A stretch of DNA of 64,000 nucleotides from SZUA-442 sp963759175 (GTDB taxonomy: Bacteria; Actinomycetota; Acidimicrobiia; Spongiisociales; UBA5794). A program made the translations under genes and the position numbers. Where the stretch lies: contig CAVWXP010000005.1 of the NCBI GenBank assembly GCA_963759175.1, positions 186,001 to 250,000 on the forward strand, read 5' to 3'. Below the pieces are notes generated by a model. It had not been told where the DNA came from, made no database searches, and saw only the letters and a list, made by a program, of their open reading frames with translations. Shown here one piece after another: positions 52,754 through 60,951 of this stretch; position 1 is the stretch's first letter, and each line of letters opens with the position of its first letter.

Positions 52754-53998
52754 ATGACAGATACAACCCACTCCCGTACCGATCGGTCGACCCGCCTCGA
52801 GCGGTCCCGCGAGGACCGCGTCCTGGCCGGCGTCTCAGGAGGCCTCGGGATCCATCTCGGTATCAACCCGTGGTGGTTCCGGTTCGCCTTCCTCATCCTG
52901 ACCTTCTTCGGTGGTTTCGGCCTGCTCGTGTACATCGCAGCATGGCTCGTCATCCCCGACCAGGGTTACGAGGATCCGATCATCAGCCAATGGCTCGGCC
53001 GTCTCGACACGAAGGACGGTGGGACGATCTTCGGCCTCATCCTCGTGGGTGCAGCAGCCGTGATCGTCCTCACCCGGTTCGCAGACGTGTCCGGCACCCT
53101 CGTGGTCGCGGCGATCCTCTTCATCGTGGGATTGCTGCTGTACCGCGGGGACCTGACGCCCAAACGGCCGACCCCCGGTGATGGTGCTGAAGCACCGTCC
53201 ACCGGCGACCACGAAGGAGGAGATCCCGTGGAGGACCATCCCGCTGACGATGTGGCCGATGCCGCCAGCGCCGTTGCTTCGAGCGCCGTGGCTACCCGGC
53301 CCTACGAACCGACGCCGTACGAGCCGGCCGCCCCGGCCGCACCGATACCTCCGCCTCCACCCAGGCGTCCTCGTGAACGATCGATGCTCGGTCGCTTCAC
53401 GGTCGCCATCGGCCTCATCGCCCTCGCCGTCATGGCACTGGTCGACGTCGCCTTCGACAGGGTCGAGATCGCCCCGGTCTACTACGTGGCAACCGCCGTG
53501 GGGGTCGCCGGCCTCGGTCTCCTCGTCGGCGCCTTCATCGGCCGTGCCCGGTGGCTCATCATCGTCGCTGTCGTCCTGCTGCCTGCCCTGTGGTTCACCT
53601 CCTTGTGGCCGGCCAACTTCTCGTTCACCGCAGGTGAGGTCACGGAACGACCGATAGCGGTCAGCGAGGTGACCTCGCCGTACGAGCTCGGCTTCGGCCA
53701 GCTCACCATCGATCTGAGCGGCATGACGGCGAGCGAGCTCGCCGAGGTCGGGAGCATCGAGGTGAGCCTCGGCATGGGTGAGATGATCCTTCGCCTCCCG
53801 AGCGATGTCGGTGTGGTGATCGACGCCGAGGTCGGCATGGGCGCCGTCCAGGGCCCGTTCACCGAGGCCGCAGGCGTCGGGGTCGAGGCGACGAGGATCG
53901 TGGGTTCCGACCCAGTGGTGTTCGAGATCAAGGCAGAGGTCGGCGCCGGTGTGGTCACCGTGCGTCAGGCCGGATTCTTCGAGAGGAGCAACGGATGA
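52754..53998 (+). CDS. PspC-domain membrane protein with LiaF-like C-terminal domain
   Basis: 414 residues from ATG 52754 (MTDTTHSRTDRSTRLERS). PspC domain (EDRVLAGVSGGLGIHLGINP; ILTFFGGFGLLVYIAAWLVI), two more membrane helices, a Pro/Ala-rich acidic linker, three further helices (GLIALAVMALVDVAFD; AVGVAGLGLLVGAFIG; IIVAVVLLPALWFTSL) and a C-terminal beta-helix-like domain (GFGQLTIDLSGMTASELAEV; VEVSLGMGEM-type repeats) as in LiaF/DUF2154 envelope-stress proteins. Divergent from the PspC kinase. Likely part of a cell-envelope stress response. Confidence 0.88.
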   Translation: MTDTTHSRTDRSTRLERSREDRVLAGVSGGLGIHLGINPWWFRFAFLILTFFGGFGLLVYIAAWLVIPDQGYEDPIISQWLGRLDTKDGGTIFGLILVGAAAVIVLTRFADVSGTLVVAAILFIVGLLLYRGDLTPKRPTPGDGAEAPSTGDHEGGDPVEDHPADDVADAASAVASSAVATRPYEPTPYEPAAPAAPIPPPPPRRPRERSMLGRFTVAIGLIALAVMALVDVAFDRVEIAPVYYVATAVGVAGLGLLVGAFIGRARWLIIVAVVLLPALWFTSLWPANFSFTAGEVTERPIAVSEVTSPYELGFGQLTIDLSGMTASELAEVGSIEVSLGMGEMILRLPSDVGVVIDAEVGMGAVQGPFTEAAGVGVEATRIVGSDPVVFEIKAEVGAGVVTVRQAGFFERSNG

Positions 53999-54198
53999 AG
54001 CGACATGGATTCGACCCGCTGTCGTTCGTATTCGGCGTGGTGTTCGTGCTGATGGCGGTTTCTGCCGCCTTCCGTGAGCAGATCGATTGGAACCTCGGCG
54101 TGTGGCTGTTCCCCGCAGCGGTCCTCGTCCTGGGCATCGGCCTGCTGGCATCCGGCATCCGCGGCGCCACGGCGACCCCCTCGGACGACGACGCCTGA
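53995..54198 (+). CDS. Small two-helix membrane protein
   Basis: 67 residues with two hydrophobic segments (LSFVFGVVFVLMAVSAAF; GVWLFPAAVLVLGIGLLASG) and a charged tail. ATG 53995 overlaps the stop of the PspC/LiaF-like gene (ATGA), so it belongs to that operon. Function unknown. A palindromic repeat follows 10 bp after its stop. Confidence 0.8.
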   Translation: MKRHGFDPLSFVFGVVFVLMAVSAAFREQIDWNLGVWLFPAAVLVLGIGLLASGIRGATATPSDDDA

Positions 54199-54208
54199 TT
54201 CACCGTCC

Positions 54209-54261
54209 CGTTCTTGCGTAAATGGCGTTCATCCTGTGTGAACGCCATTTACGCAAGAACG
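54209..54261. repeat. Palindromic repeat family 1, copy 4 (subtype B)
   Basis: Perfect 23-bp arms identical to the copy at 50352-50404, loop TCCTGTG instead of CGCTGGA. Lies between two convergent genes. Confidence 0.92.
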
Positions 54262-54268
54262 CCGTGGT

Positions 54269-54748
54269 TCAGTATCCGCCGGCGAGTTTGGTGTGGTCCC
54301 ACGAGGTGATGTGGTCGGGTTCGACGACCACGGCCGTGTTCTTCGCTGCGAAGCGACCGAATGCGGCTTCGAGGGCCTCCGGGTCGAGTTCGACCGGCGT
54401 GTCCCCCACGAACGGATATCGAGCCCCGAGGCGCCCATAGATCTCGAGGACGTACGCGGGATCGGTGATCAGGCGGGCATGGCCCTTGATCATCACGCCC
54501 TGGAGCGTCTCGTAGTTCCCGCCCGTCTCGACGAGCACGGTCAGGCGCGGATCGCGCTCGAGGTTCACGATCTTCTGCGACTTCGTGAACGACCGGAAGA
54601 CGACCTTGTCATCGTCGAGGACGAACCACATCGGAGCTACGTGGGGTGCACCGTCCTTCCCGATGGTCGCCACCTGGAGGGTCTTGGCTCCCGACCTGAG
54701 GAACGAGAGCACCTCGGCGTCGGTCATGGTGATGTCTTTGCGTGCCAT
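54269..54748 (-). CDS. Pyridoxamine-phosphate-oxidase-fold protein (probable F420-type PPOX)
   Basis: 159-residue split-barrel flavin/F420-binding protein: VLSFLRSGAKTLQVATIGKD, GAPHVAPMWFVLDDDKVVFR, SQKIVNLERDPRLTVLVET and VMIKGHARLITD. The arrangement matches the PPOX-class F420-dependent family, common in actinobacteria; substrate unknown. Convergent with the small membrane protein gene, separated by a palindromic repeat. Confidence 0.88.
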   Translation of the reverse strand: MARKDITMTDAEVLSFLRSGAKTLQVATIGKDGAPHVAPMWFVLDDDKVVFRSFTKSQKIVNLERDPRLTVLVETGGNYETLQGVMIKGHARLITDPAYVLEIYGRLGARYPFVGDTPVELDPEALEAAFGRFAAKNTAVVVEPDHITSWDHTKLAGGY

Positions 54749-54948
54749 GCCGACAACCTAGCGAACGAACAGGTGCGCGCCGGAGGTGGCAGTGTCTACC
54801 ATCAGGTCTCCGGCCCCGGGGCACAGGCGACCATGGCACCACTGCATCGGTGGAAGCGGGCGGCTGAGGTCCAGACGGTTGCCGGTGAAGACGAGCAACG
54901 GTCAGATGTCCCCCAACCCATCGTGGTGGGGAGAAGGGAACCGATCCG

Positions 54949-55844
54949 ATGACCGACAAATCACGGCCCCGCTCATCCGGGCACGCAAGGGCGGCGCCAA
55001 GCTCAAGATGGTCACGGCGTACGACACGCCGACGGCCCGCATCGCCGACAGGGCAGGCGCCGACATCATCCTCGTCGGGGATTCCGTCGCCAACGTCGTA
55101 CTCGGCCACGAGGACACCCTCGCCGTCTCGGTCGATGTGATGATCCACCACACCGCTGCCGTCGCCAGGGCCAAGCCATCCAGCCTCATCGTCGGTGACA
55201 TGCCGTGGTTGTCGTATCACTCCACCCCCAAGGAGACCGTGGCCAACGCCGGCCGCTTCATCCGTGAAGGTGGTGCGAGTGCCGTCAAGCTCGAGGGCGG
55301 ACGCAAGCGACTGCCGATGGTCAATGCGGTCCTCGACGCCGAGATCCCCGTCATGGGCCATCTCGGCCTCACGCCCCAATCGCTCCACGCCATGGGTGGC
55401 TACCGGGTTCAGGGCAAGGAGGCCCAGGCCGCATACGAGCTGATCTCGGACGCCAAGGCACTCGCAGACGCAGGGGTCTTCTCGATCGTCCTCGAGGGGG
55501 TCCCCGATGTCGTCGCAGAGATCGTCACGAACGAGATCGCCGTGCCGACCATCGGTATCGGTGCCGGCGTGCACTGTGATGGCCAGGTACTGGTATTCCA
55601 CGATGTGACGGGCCTGGGGGCCGGCGAGTACGTCCCGAAATTCGTTCGGTCGTACGCCAACCTCGCTGACGACGCTGTTGCAGCGGTGGAGGCCTTCTTC
55701 GCCGACGTCGAATCAGGTGCGTTCCCTGCCGATGCCGAGACCTATCACATGTCGAAGGAATCGGCCGAGATCCTCCAGAACCTGTCGTCATCTGCGAGTG
55801 ACATACTCGCCGACGAGGCCATGGGAAGACGATCCGACCGCTAG
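54949..55844 (+). CDS. panB: 3-methyl-2-oxobutanoate hydroxymethyltransferase (one-base gap near the start)
   Basis: First step of pantothenate synthesis, using 5,10-methylene-THF. Motifs: GGAKLKMVTAYDTPTARIAD, ILVGDSVANVVLGHEDTL, LIVGDMPWLSYHSTPKE, AVKLEGGRKRLPMV and IPVMGHLGLTPQSLHAMGG. The natural start is ATG 54949 (MTDK); at 54958-54962 the run AAA needs one more A for MTDK-ITAPLIRARKGG to read in one frame. Otherwise the frame is open from 54786 with non-homologous upstream sequence. The cupin gene follows 22 bp later. Confidence 0.92.
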
Positions 55845-55866
55845 TTCGACGACGACAGGGGAACAC

Positions 55867-56181
55867 GTGAAGGTCATCAGGTCGCTCGGTGATGAGATCG
55901 ATGTCCAACCGGGCGCGACCGTGACCAAGGTCATCGAGAAGGGCGGCCCCTTACGTCTCGTCCTGTTCGCCTTCGATGAGGGCGAGGAACTGACCGAGCA
56001 CACGGCTTCGGTTCCCGTCGTCCTTCAGATCGTGTCGGGATCAGCAACGGTCGGTGCATCGGGTGCCACACATCGACTCGTGCCGAACGACTGGCTGTAC
56101 CTCGAGGCGAGCGAACCCCACACGGTGGTCGCCCACGAGCCGACGAAGATGCTGCTGACGATGATCCGCCCCGGTTCGTGA
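55867..56181 (+). CDS. Small cupin-domain protein
   Basis: 104 residues from GTG 55867 (VKVIRSLGDEIDVQPGATVT). Cupin core: RLVLFAFDEGEELTEHTASV (motif 1), LQIVSGSATVGASGATHRL, and LEASEPHTVVAHEPTKMLL (motif 2). Probably a metal- or ligand-binding small beta-barrel; function unknown. It lies downstream of panB and may share its transcript. Followed by repeat DNA. Confidence 0.8.
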   Translation: MKVIRSLGDEIDVQPGATVTKVIEKGGPLRLVLFAFDEGEELTEHTASVPVVLQIVSGSATVGASGATHRLVPNDWLYLEASEPHTVVAHEPTKMLLTMIRPGS

Positions 56182-56252
56182 CGACCCGCGTGGGTTGAGC
56201 AGAAAGAGGCTCGCTCCGCTCGCACTGTTCTCTCCTGCCTTTGGTCCCCCTT

Positions 56253-56397
56253 GTCCCCCTTTGAAGGGGGACGGCAGCGGCGTCACCTCCGGTGGCGGCG
56301 ATGCAGGGGGATTGACAGACCTTCGAAGACACACGGCCATCACGTTCGACGATCCCCCTGGCTCACTTCGTTCGCCCGTCCCCCTTGAAAGGGGGAC
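56253..56397. repeat. Repeat family 2 element, copy 3
   Basis: Starts GTCCCCCTTTGAAGGGGGAC and ends GTCCCCCTTGAAAGGGGGAC with a diverged inverted interior (AGGGGGATTG ... GATCCCCCTGGCTCACTTCG). Part of a 450-bp repeat block (56182-56631) with no gene. Confidence 0.85.
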
Positions 56398-56445
56398 TGA
56401 GCCCACGACAGGCCACCGTCTCGAAGACTCGGGCTGATCACGTCC

Positions 56446-56495
56446 GACGATCCCCCTGGCTCTCTGCGTTCGCTCGTCCCCCTTGAAAGGGGGAC
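56446..56495. repeat. Repeat family 2, right-half copy
   Basis: CGATCCCCCTGGCTCTCTGC followed by the GTCCCCCTTGAAAGGGGGAC hairpin; the left half is absent. Confidence 0.8.
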
Positions 56496-56547
56496 CGACC
56501 CCACGCACGAGCAGCACGGCGGCGACCCAGGGCAGCCAGCTTCTCAA

Positions 56548-56646
56548 GTCCCCCTTTGAAGGGGGACGGCCGAGGAGCGAAGCGACGAGGCAGGGGGATC
56601 GACAGACACACGAGAACCCACCCTGATCACGTCACGACGATCCCCC
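56548..56646. repeat. Repeat family 2, truncated copy running into the DHFR-like gene
   Basis: GTCCCCCTTTGAAGGGGGAC then GAGGAGCGAAGCGACGAGGC and AGGGGGATCG; the right half stops after CGATCCCCC, inside the 3' end of the convergent DHFR-like gene, whose last residues and stop lie in repeat-derived DNA. Confidence 0.8.
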
Positions 56647-57159
56647 GGTGCGGTACACCACCTTGACGACACCGTTGGAGAACGACGTTGACTCCACGAG
56701 GTCGAGTGGGACACCGAGGGCCCTCGTGAACAGCGGAACGCCGGATCCGAGCGCGACCGGCATGACGTACATCTCGAGCACGTCGATCGCACCGGACTCG
56801 AGGCCCGCCGTGATGACATCTCCCCCGCCCACGATCCAGACACGCTTGTCGGTGTGCGTCGCATACTCCCTGATCGCCTTCCCTGTCGGTGCGGAGGAGA
56901 ACGTGACGGTGGCGCCCTCCGCCACGGCGAGGTCCCGTGTCGTGAGCACGAGCGCAGGGAGTTCCCCATATGGCCAGCCCCAACCGAGGATCTGCTCGTA
57001 GGTCGCGGCACCCATGACGAGTGATCCGATGCTGTCGAGGAACCCGTGGAAGTCGTAGTCGTCCGATCCGAACTGCTCGAGGAAGCGGACACCTCCCTCG
57101 GTGTCCGCGATGTACCCGTCGATACTCGCTGCGACGTAGGCGATCGTCTCGGCTGACAT
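56632..57159 (-). CDS. Dihydrofolate-reductase-family (RibD C-terminal-like) protein
   Basis: 175-residue DHFR/RibD-fold reductase: TIAYVAASIDGYIADTEGGV, SLVMGAATYEQILGWG, LVLTTRDLAVAEGATVTFS, VWIVGGGDVITAGLESGAID and MYVMPVALGSGVPLFTRALG. Such proteins are usually NADPH-dependent reductases of unknown substrate, not housekeeping DHFR. The C-terminal GGSS and stop codon fall inside a family 2 repeat, so the tail was probably replaced by repeat insertion. Confidence 0.88.
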   Translation of the reverse strand: MSAETIAYVAASIDGYIADTEGGVRFLEQFGSDDYDFHGFLDSIGSLVMGAATYEQILGWGWPYGELPALVLTTRDLAVAEGATVTFSSAPTGKAIREYATHTDKRVWIVGGGDVITAGLESGAIDVLEMYVMPVALGSGVPLFTRALGVPLDLVESTSFSNGVVKVVYRTGGSS

Positions 57160-57202
57160 GTGATGAACCTACTCGGTCGCCATGTCGCCTACGCAGTCCA
57201 TG

Positions 57203-58312
57203 TCAGAACGAGCGGCGATATCCCATCATCTCGAGGACGCGCGCCCTGGCCATCTCGGTGGCCGCGACCCGGGGCGCGACATTCCCTGCAACGGAGAGCT
57301 CGAGGACTTCTCGCGTGTTCGCACGGATCTTCTCCTCGATGGAGGCGAACGCTTCACGCTCGGTTCCGCCACCGTATTCGACGGCGCCACAGATGACCCC
57401 TCCCGCGTTTGCGATGAAGTCAGGAAGGACGGTGATGCCGCGTTCGTGGAAGATGGCCTCGGCCTCGACCGTGGCAGGGATGTTGGCCCCTTGCGCTATG
57501 ACCTTGGCCCGCACCTCGTGTGCGTTCGCGGCCGTGAACACATCAGGTCGGGCCGCTGGTACCCAGATCTCACAATCGAGATCGATGAGGTCGCTTCCTT
57601 GCGCGACGGTGCCCCCCGGGAACTCGCCCACGTGATTCCCCGCGTGCTTGAACGCGATCAGCTCGTCGAGGTCGAAGCCATCGGGAGCGACGATCGCCCC
57701 CCTGCTGTCCGATACGCCCACGATCGAGGCACCACGACGTGCGAGGAACCTCGCGGCGTGGATGCCCACCGCCCCGAATCCCTGCACGACGACGCGGGAC
57801 GCATCGATCCGAACCCGGCCCATCTCCTCGGCGACCTCGACGGCGATGGCCACACCGAAACCGGTGGCTCCAAGGGTGTCGAGCGGGATGCCTCCCATCG
57901 CTGGCGGCAGGCCGACCACCCGGCCGATCTCATCGTGGATCTGGGCCATGTTGGCCTCGGTCAACCCCATGTCGGGCCCGGGGATGTAGTCGGTGATGTC
58001 GGACATGGCATGGGCAAGTGCTCGAACGAGTCGCTCCTTGTCGCGGTCTGGCATGTCGGGGTCGGCGACGATGCCACTCTTGGCGCCGCCGTGACGCAGC
58101 CCTGCAGCGGCGTTCTTGAAGGTCATGGCCCGTGCGAGCCGGAACACCTCGCCCACGGACACGTCAGTCGCCATCCGGATACCGCCGATCGCCGGCCCGG
58201 CTGCCGTGTTGTCGATGACGAGGATGGCCTCGAGACCGACGCCGGGCTCGCGCAGGATGACCACCTTCTCCGGTCCGATGTCGTCGGCGGGGATGGACAC
58301 CTGGATGTCCAT
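57203..58312 (-). CDS. Glu/Leu/Phe/Val-type amino-acid dehydrogenase
   Basis: NAD(P)-dependent oxidative deaminase. 369 residues from ATG 58312 (MDIQVSIPADDIGPEKVVI). Catalytic lysine motif GLRHGGAKSGIVADPD, AHAMSDITDYIPGPDMGLTE, the Rossmann motif RVVVQGFGAVGIHAARFLAR and the C-terminal LPDFIANAGGVICGAVEYGG. The upstream in-frame extension does not look coding. It could be a leucine, valine or glutamate enzyme; not decided from sequence. Divergent from the DUF192 lipoprotein gene. Confidence 0.92.
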   Translation of the reverse strand: MDIQVSIPADDIGPEKVVILREPGVGLEAILVIDNTAAGPAIGGIRMATDVSVGEVFRLARAMTFKNAAAGLRHGGAKSGIVADPDMPDRDKERLVRALAHAMSDITDYIPGPDMGLTEANMAQIHDEIGRVVGLPPAMGGIPLDTLGATGFGVAIAVEVAEEMGRVRIDASRVVVQGFGAVGIHAARFLARRGASIVGVSDSRGAIVAPDGFDLDELIAFKHAGNHVGEFPGGTVAQGSDLIDLDCEIWVPAARPDVFTAANAHEVRAKVIAQGANIPATVEAEAIFHERGITVLPDFIANAGGVICGAVEYGGGTEREAFASIEEKIRANTREVLELSVAGNVAPRVAATEMARARVLEMMGYRRSF

Positions 58313-58492
58313 GTCGTACCTCCTCGGGTCGCTTGCGCCTCTCGTGTCCCATCCCATTATCCGGCGATCGGACACCGGTGTGGAGGGCGAGTTGCCGTTC
58401 ATCGTCGGCGTTCGGACAGAGGTATCGCGATCGGTACGCGTTGGTGCATCGGCAACGACGGGTATCGGGTCCCGACCGGTAGCGTCCGGTCG

Positions 58493-59032
58493 ATGCGAAC
58501 CACCCTCCTCGTCGTTCTGACCCTCGCCATCGCTGCGTGCTCCTCGAGCACGGCCGACGATGCGACCCCGGGGGCTGTCGCGACGACCTCGACCACGATC
58601 GCAACGTCCGATGGCACAGGTGGTGGGACGACCGAGGCCGTCGACATCCCCGAGCAGCTGGCGGATCACGACCTCGACATGGTGGTCGTCGGGGACCGAC
58701 TCATGCTCCTCGCCATCGCCGACAGTCCGGCGCTGCGAGCGCAGGGCCTCAAACAGGTGTCGGACCTCGGGGACCTCGATGGCATGTTGTTCTACTGGCG
58801 CCATGAGGCGAGTGGCGCCTTCTGGATGAAGGACACGCTGATCCCGCTCGACATCGTGTGGTTCAACGAGGACGGCACCTATGCCGGTCGCGCATCGATG
58901 CAGCCGTGTACCGACGACCCGTGCCCCGAGTACTCACCGGACGGGGACCCCGACTACCGCTTCGCCATCGAGGCCCGGCCGGGCGATCTCGACTGGGTCG
59001 ACGAGTCCACCCGCATCGTCTACTCCGACTGA
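58493..59032 (+). CDS. DUF192 lipoprotein
   Basis: 179 residues from ATG 58493. Lipoprotein signal (MRTTLLVVLTLAIAACSSS, lipobox IAAC), a Thr-rich linker, then a DUF192 domain: LMLLAIADSPALRAQGLKQV, GMLFYWRHEASGAFWMKDTL, IPLDIVWFNEDG and MQPCTDDPCPEYSP. DUF192 proteins are exported and of unknown function. The long in-frame stretch before 58493 is antisense to the dehydrogenase gene and not coding. Confidence 0.88.
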   Translation: MRTTLLVVLTLAIAACSSSTADDATPGAVATTSTTIATSDGTGGGTTEAVDIPEQLADHDLDMVVVGDRLMLLAIADSPALRAQGLKQVSDLGDLDGMLFYWRHEASGAFWMKDTLIPLDIVWFNEDGTYAGRASMQPCTDDPCPEYSPDGDPDYRFAIEARPGDLDWVDESTRIVYSD

Positions 59033-59085
59033 ACGCCGGGCCACCGACCGCCGATCGATCCCGCGTCATCGACTACCTTGTCGAC

Positions 59086-59634
59086 ATGCCTGAGATCCAC
59101 TTCACCGATGGCCCGGAGTCGAACGAACTCCTCGCCAACAACCACTTCGCCCTCGTCGTGGGCATGACCTTGTACCAGCAGGTTCCGGTCGAGAAGGCCT
59201 TTGCGGGACCTGCTGTGATCCGGGAGCGCCTCGGCAAGCCGCTCGATGCGTCGACGATCGCTTCCACGGACCTCGACACGCTCGAAGCGGCGTTCCGTGA
59301 GAAGCCGGCGGTCCATCGCTTCCCTGCGAACATGGCCAAGCGCGTCCATGCCGTTGCTGTCTACCTCGTCGACACCTATGACGGCGATGTCACGGGCCTG
59401 TGGGAAGGCGTCGGTTCGGGCGCCGAGCTGTTGGAGCGCATCCAGCGGATGCCGGGGTTCGGTGAGTACAAGGCGAAGGTCTACGCCGCGGTCCTCGCCC
59501 GCCAGTTCGGGATCACTCCCGACGGCTGGGACGATGACCTTCCGGACTGGCCCAACATCTCCGAGGTCGACTCCGAGGATGGCCGCGCCGAGATGAAGGA
59601 ACGCAAGAAGGTCTGGAAGGCAACCCAGGGCTGA
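59086..59634 (+). CDS. HhH-GPD family DNA-repair-like protein
   Basis: 182 residues with the helix-hairpin-helix-GPD fold of base-excision glycosylases: ALVVGMTLYQQVPVEKAFAG, FPANMAKRVHAVAVYLVDTY, LLERIQRMPGFGEYKAKVYA and the GPD-like aspartates DGWDDDLPDWPNISEVD. It is an actinobacterial uncharacterised subgroup; no Fe-S cysteines. Start at ATG 59086 (MPEIHFTDGPESNELL). Lesion specificity unknown. Confidence 0.85.
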   Translation: MPEIHFTDGPESNELLANNHFALVVGMTLYQQVPVEKAFAGPAVIRERLGKPLDASTIASTDLDTLEAAFREKPAVHRFPANMAKRVHAVAVYLVDTYDGDVTGLWEGVGSGAELLERIQRMPGFGEYKAKVYAAVLARQFGITPDGWDDDLPDWPNISEVDSEDGRAEMKERKKVWKATQG

Positions 59635-59723
59635 CGCCCGGGTGGTGGGAGTACCGAGCGCCTCGGCGGTCGAGCTGGACGGACGTGGCGACGAGACCTC
59701 GACCGGTGTCGGCGGCGACTCGC

Positions 59724-59729
59724 TACACT
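59724..59729 (+). promoter_or_regulatory. Candidate -10 box and leader upstream of rpsF
   Basis: TACACT at 59724-59729 is a plausible -10 for the rpsF operon, leaving a leader of about 115 nt. In that leader CCGAAC ... GTTCGG (about 59766-59783) forms a stable hairpin and AGGAGG precedes the rpsF ATG. The leader could be the site of S6:S18 autogenous control known in other bacteria (inference). Confidence 0.4.
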
Positions 59730-59852
59730 TCCCCTCAATCCGTCGACACCCATCGGTGTCGCCGTGCCCGAACCGACGTTCGGCACGCCATCCTGCTCCC
59801 GCCACACGTGGGGGCCTTCCGCTGAGGCGGATGTCCAGAGGAGGAACTTCAG

Positions 59853-60146
59853 ATGCGCTCGTATGAGCTGATGGTGATCCATCGTTACGACATGGCGGAA
59901 CCCGATGTCCGCAGCGCTGTTGCCGAGATCGAGCAGGCCATCACGGCCCGTGAGGGATCGATCGTGGGCACCGACTTCTGGGGGAAGCGCCGCTTCGCCT
60001 ACGAGATCAACCACATGAACGAGGGCTACTACTCCGTCATCACCTTCACCGGTGAGGTCGAGTTGCAGCAGGCCCTCGATCGTTCGCTGTCCCTACTCGA
60101 CTCCGTGGTGCGCCACAAGATCGTCCGGGTGCCTGCGAAGGTCTAG
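59853..60146 (+). CDS. rpsF: 30S ribosomal protein S6
   Basis: S6 of the small ribosomal subunit. 97 residues: MRSYELMVIHRYDMAEPDVR, then GTDFWGKRRFAYEINHMNEG and the C-terminal LDSVVRHKIVRVPAKV. AGAGGAGG upstream of ATG 59853. First gene of the conserved rpsF-ssb-rpsR-rplI operon. Confidence 0.97.
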   Translation: MRSYELMVIHRYDMAEPDVRSAVAEIEQAITAREGSIVGTDFWGKRRFAYEINHMNEGYYSVITFTGEVELQQALDRSLSLLDSVVRHKIVRVPAKV

Positions 60147-60201
60147 AACGTGTCACACGGACCCTCCACACTGGTGGGGAGGTCGAGAGAAGAGAGATGC
60201 A

Positions 60202-60651
60202 ATGAGTAACAGCGTGACCCTCGTAGGAAACCTCGTCGAAGACCCCGAGCTTCGCTTCACCGCTTCGGGTGTTGCGATGGCACGAATCCGTATCGCCGTG
60301 AGCCGCCGCTACCAGGACCGTGATGGCAATTGGCAGGAGGAGTCGAGCTTCTTCGGCGGGACGGTGTGGCGCGACTACGCCGAGAACGTCGCCGAATCCC
60401 TCACCAAGGGGACTCGAGTGATGCTCTCCGGCCGCCTCAAGCAGCGCCAGTGGGAGACGAACGAGGGCGAGAAGCGTTCCGTCGTCGAGATCGACATCCA
60501 GGAGATCGGCCCGTCGCTGCGATGGGCCACCGCCTCGGTGAGTCGCACACCGCGTTCGGGAGACGGCGGCGATGGAAACTACGGCGGTGGTGCCTCGGCG
60601 CCTGCCCCGGTCGCTCGCACGGATTTCGGACCCGACGAGGCCCCGTTCTAG
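60202..60651 (+). CDS. ssb: Single-stranded DNA-binding protein
   Basis: 149-residue SSB with an OB-fold (MSNSVTLVGNLVEDPELRFT; RIRIAVSRRYQDRDGNWQEE; GTRVMLSGRLKQRQWETNEG), a Gly-rich linker and the acidic protein-interaction tip DFGPDEAPF. Start at ATG 60202. Located between rpsF and rpsR, the standard position. Confidence 0.97.
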   Translation: MSNSVTLVGNLVEDPELRFTASGVAMARIRIAVSRRYQDRDGNWQEESSFFGGTVWRDYAENVAESLTKGTRVMLSGRLKQRQWETNEGEKRSVVEIDIQEIGPSLRWATASVSRTPRSGDGGDGNYGGGASAPAPVARTDFGPDEAPF

Positions 60652-60682
60652 GGCACAGCGTCCAGGTCGAAGGAGAACAACC

Positions 60683-60949
60683 ATGGCCCAGAATCAAACC
60701 GGACGTCGCAAGCGTCGTCGTCCCGAAGTCAACCCCCGCAAGCGCAAGCGGATCGTCCACAAGTTCGCCGAAGACGACTTCGTCGACTACAAGGACGTGG
60801 CACTGCTGCGCAAGTTCATGTCCGACCGCGGCAAGATCCGCTCGCGCCGAGTGACCGGGCTCAGCCCACGTCGCCAGCGTGAGGTCGCCACGGCGATCAA
60901 GAACGCACGCGAGATGGCGATGCTGCCCTACACCTCGACGAGGAGCTAG
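60683..60949 (+). CDS. rpsR: 30S ribosomal protein S18
   Basis: 88 residues: MAQNQTGRRKRRRPEVNPRK, then FVDYKDVALLRKFMSDRGKI, RSRRVTGLSPRRQREVATAI and KNAREMAMLPYT. There are no zinc-binding cysteines at the N-terminus, so it is the C- form of S18. AAGGAGA precedes ATG 60683. Confidence 0.97.
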   Translation: MAQNQTGRRKRRRPEVNPRKRKRIVHKFAEDDFVDYKDVALLRKFMSDRGKIRSRRVTGLSPRRQREVATAIKNAREMAMLPYTSTRS

Positions 60950-60951
60950 CG

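Noticed and set aside
57182..58492. Long N-terminal extension of the DUF192 protein
   Set aside because: It is antisense to the amino-acid dehydrogenase and lacks homology; a lipoprotein signal begins at ATG 58493.
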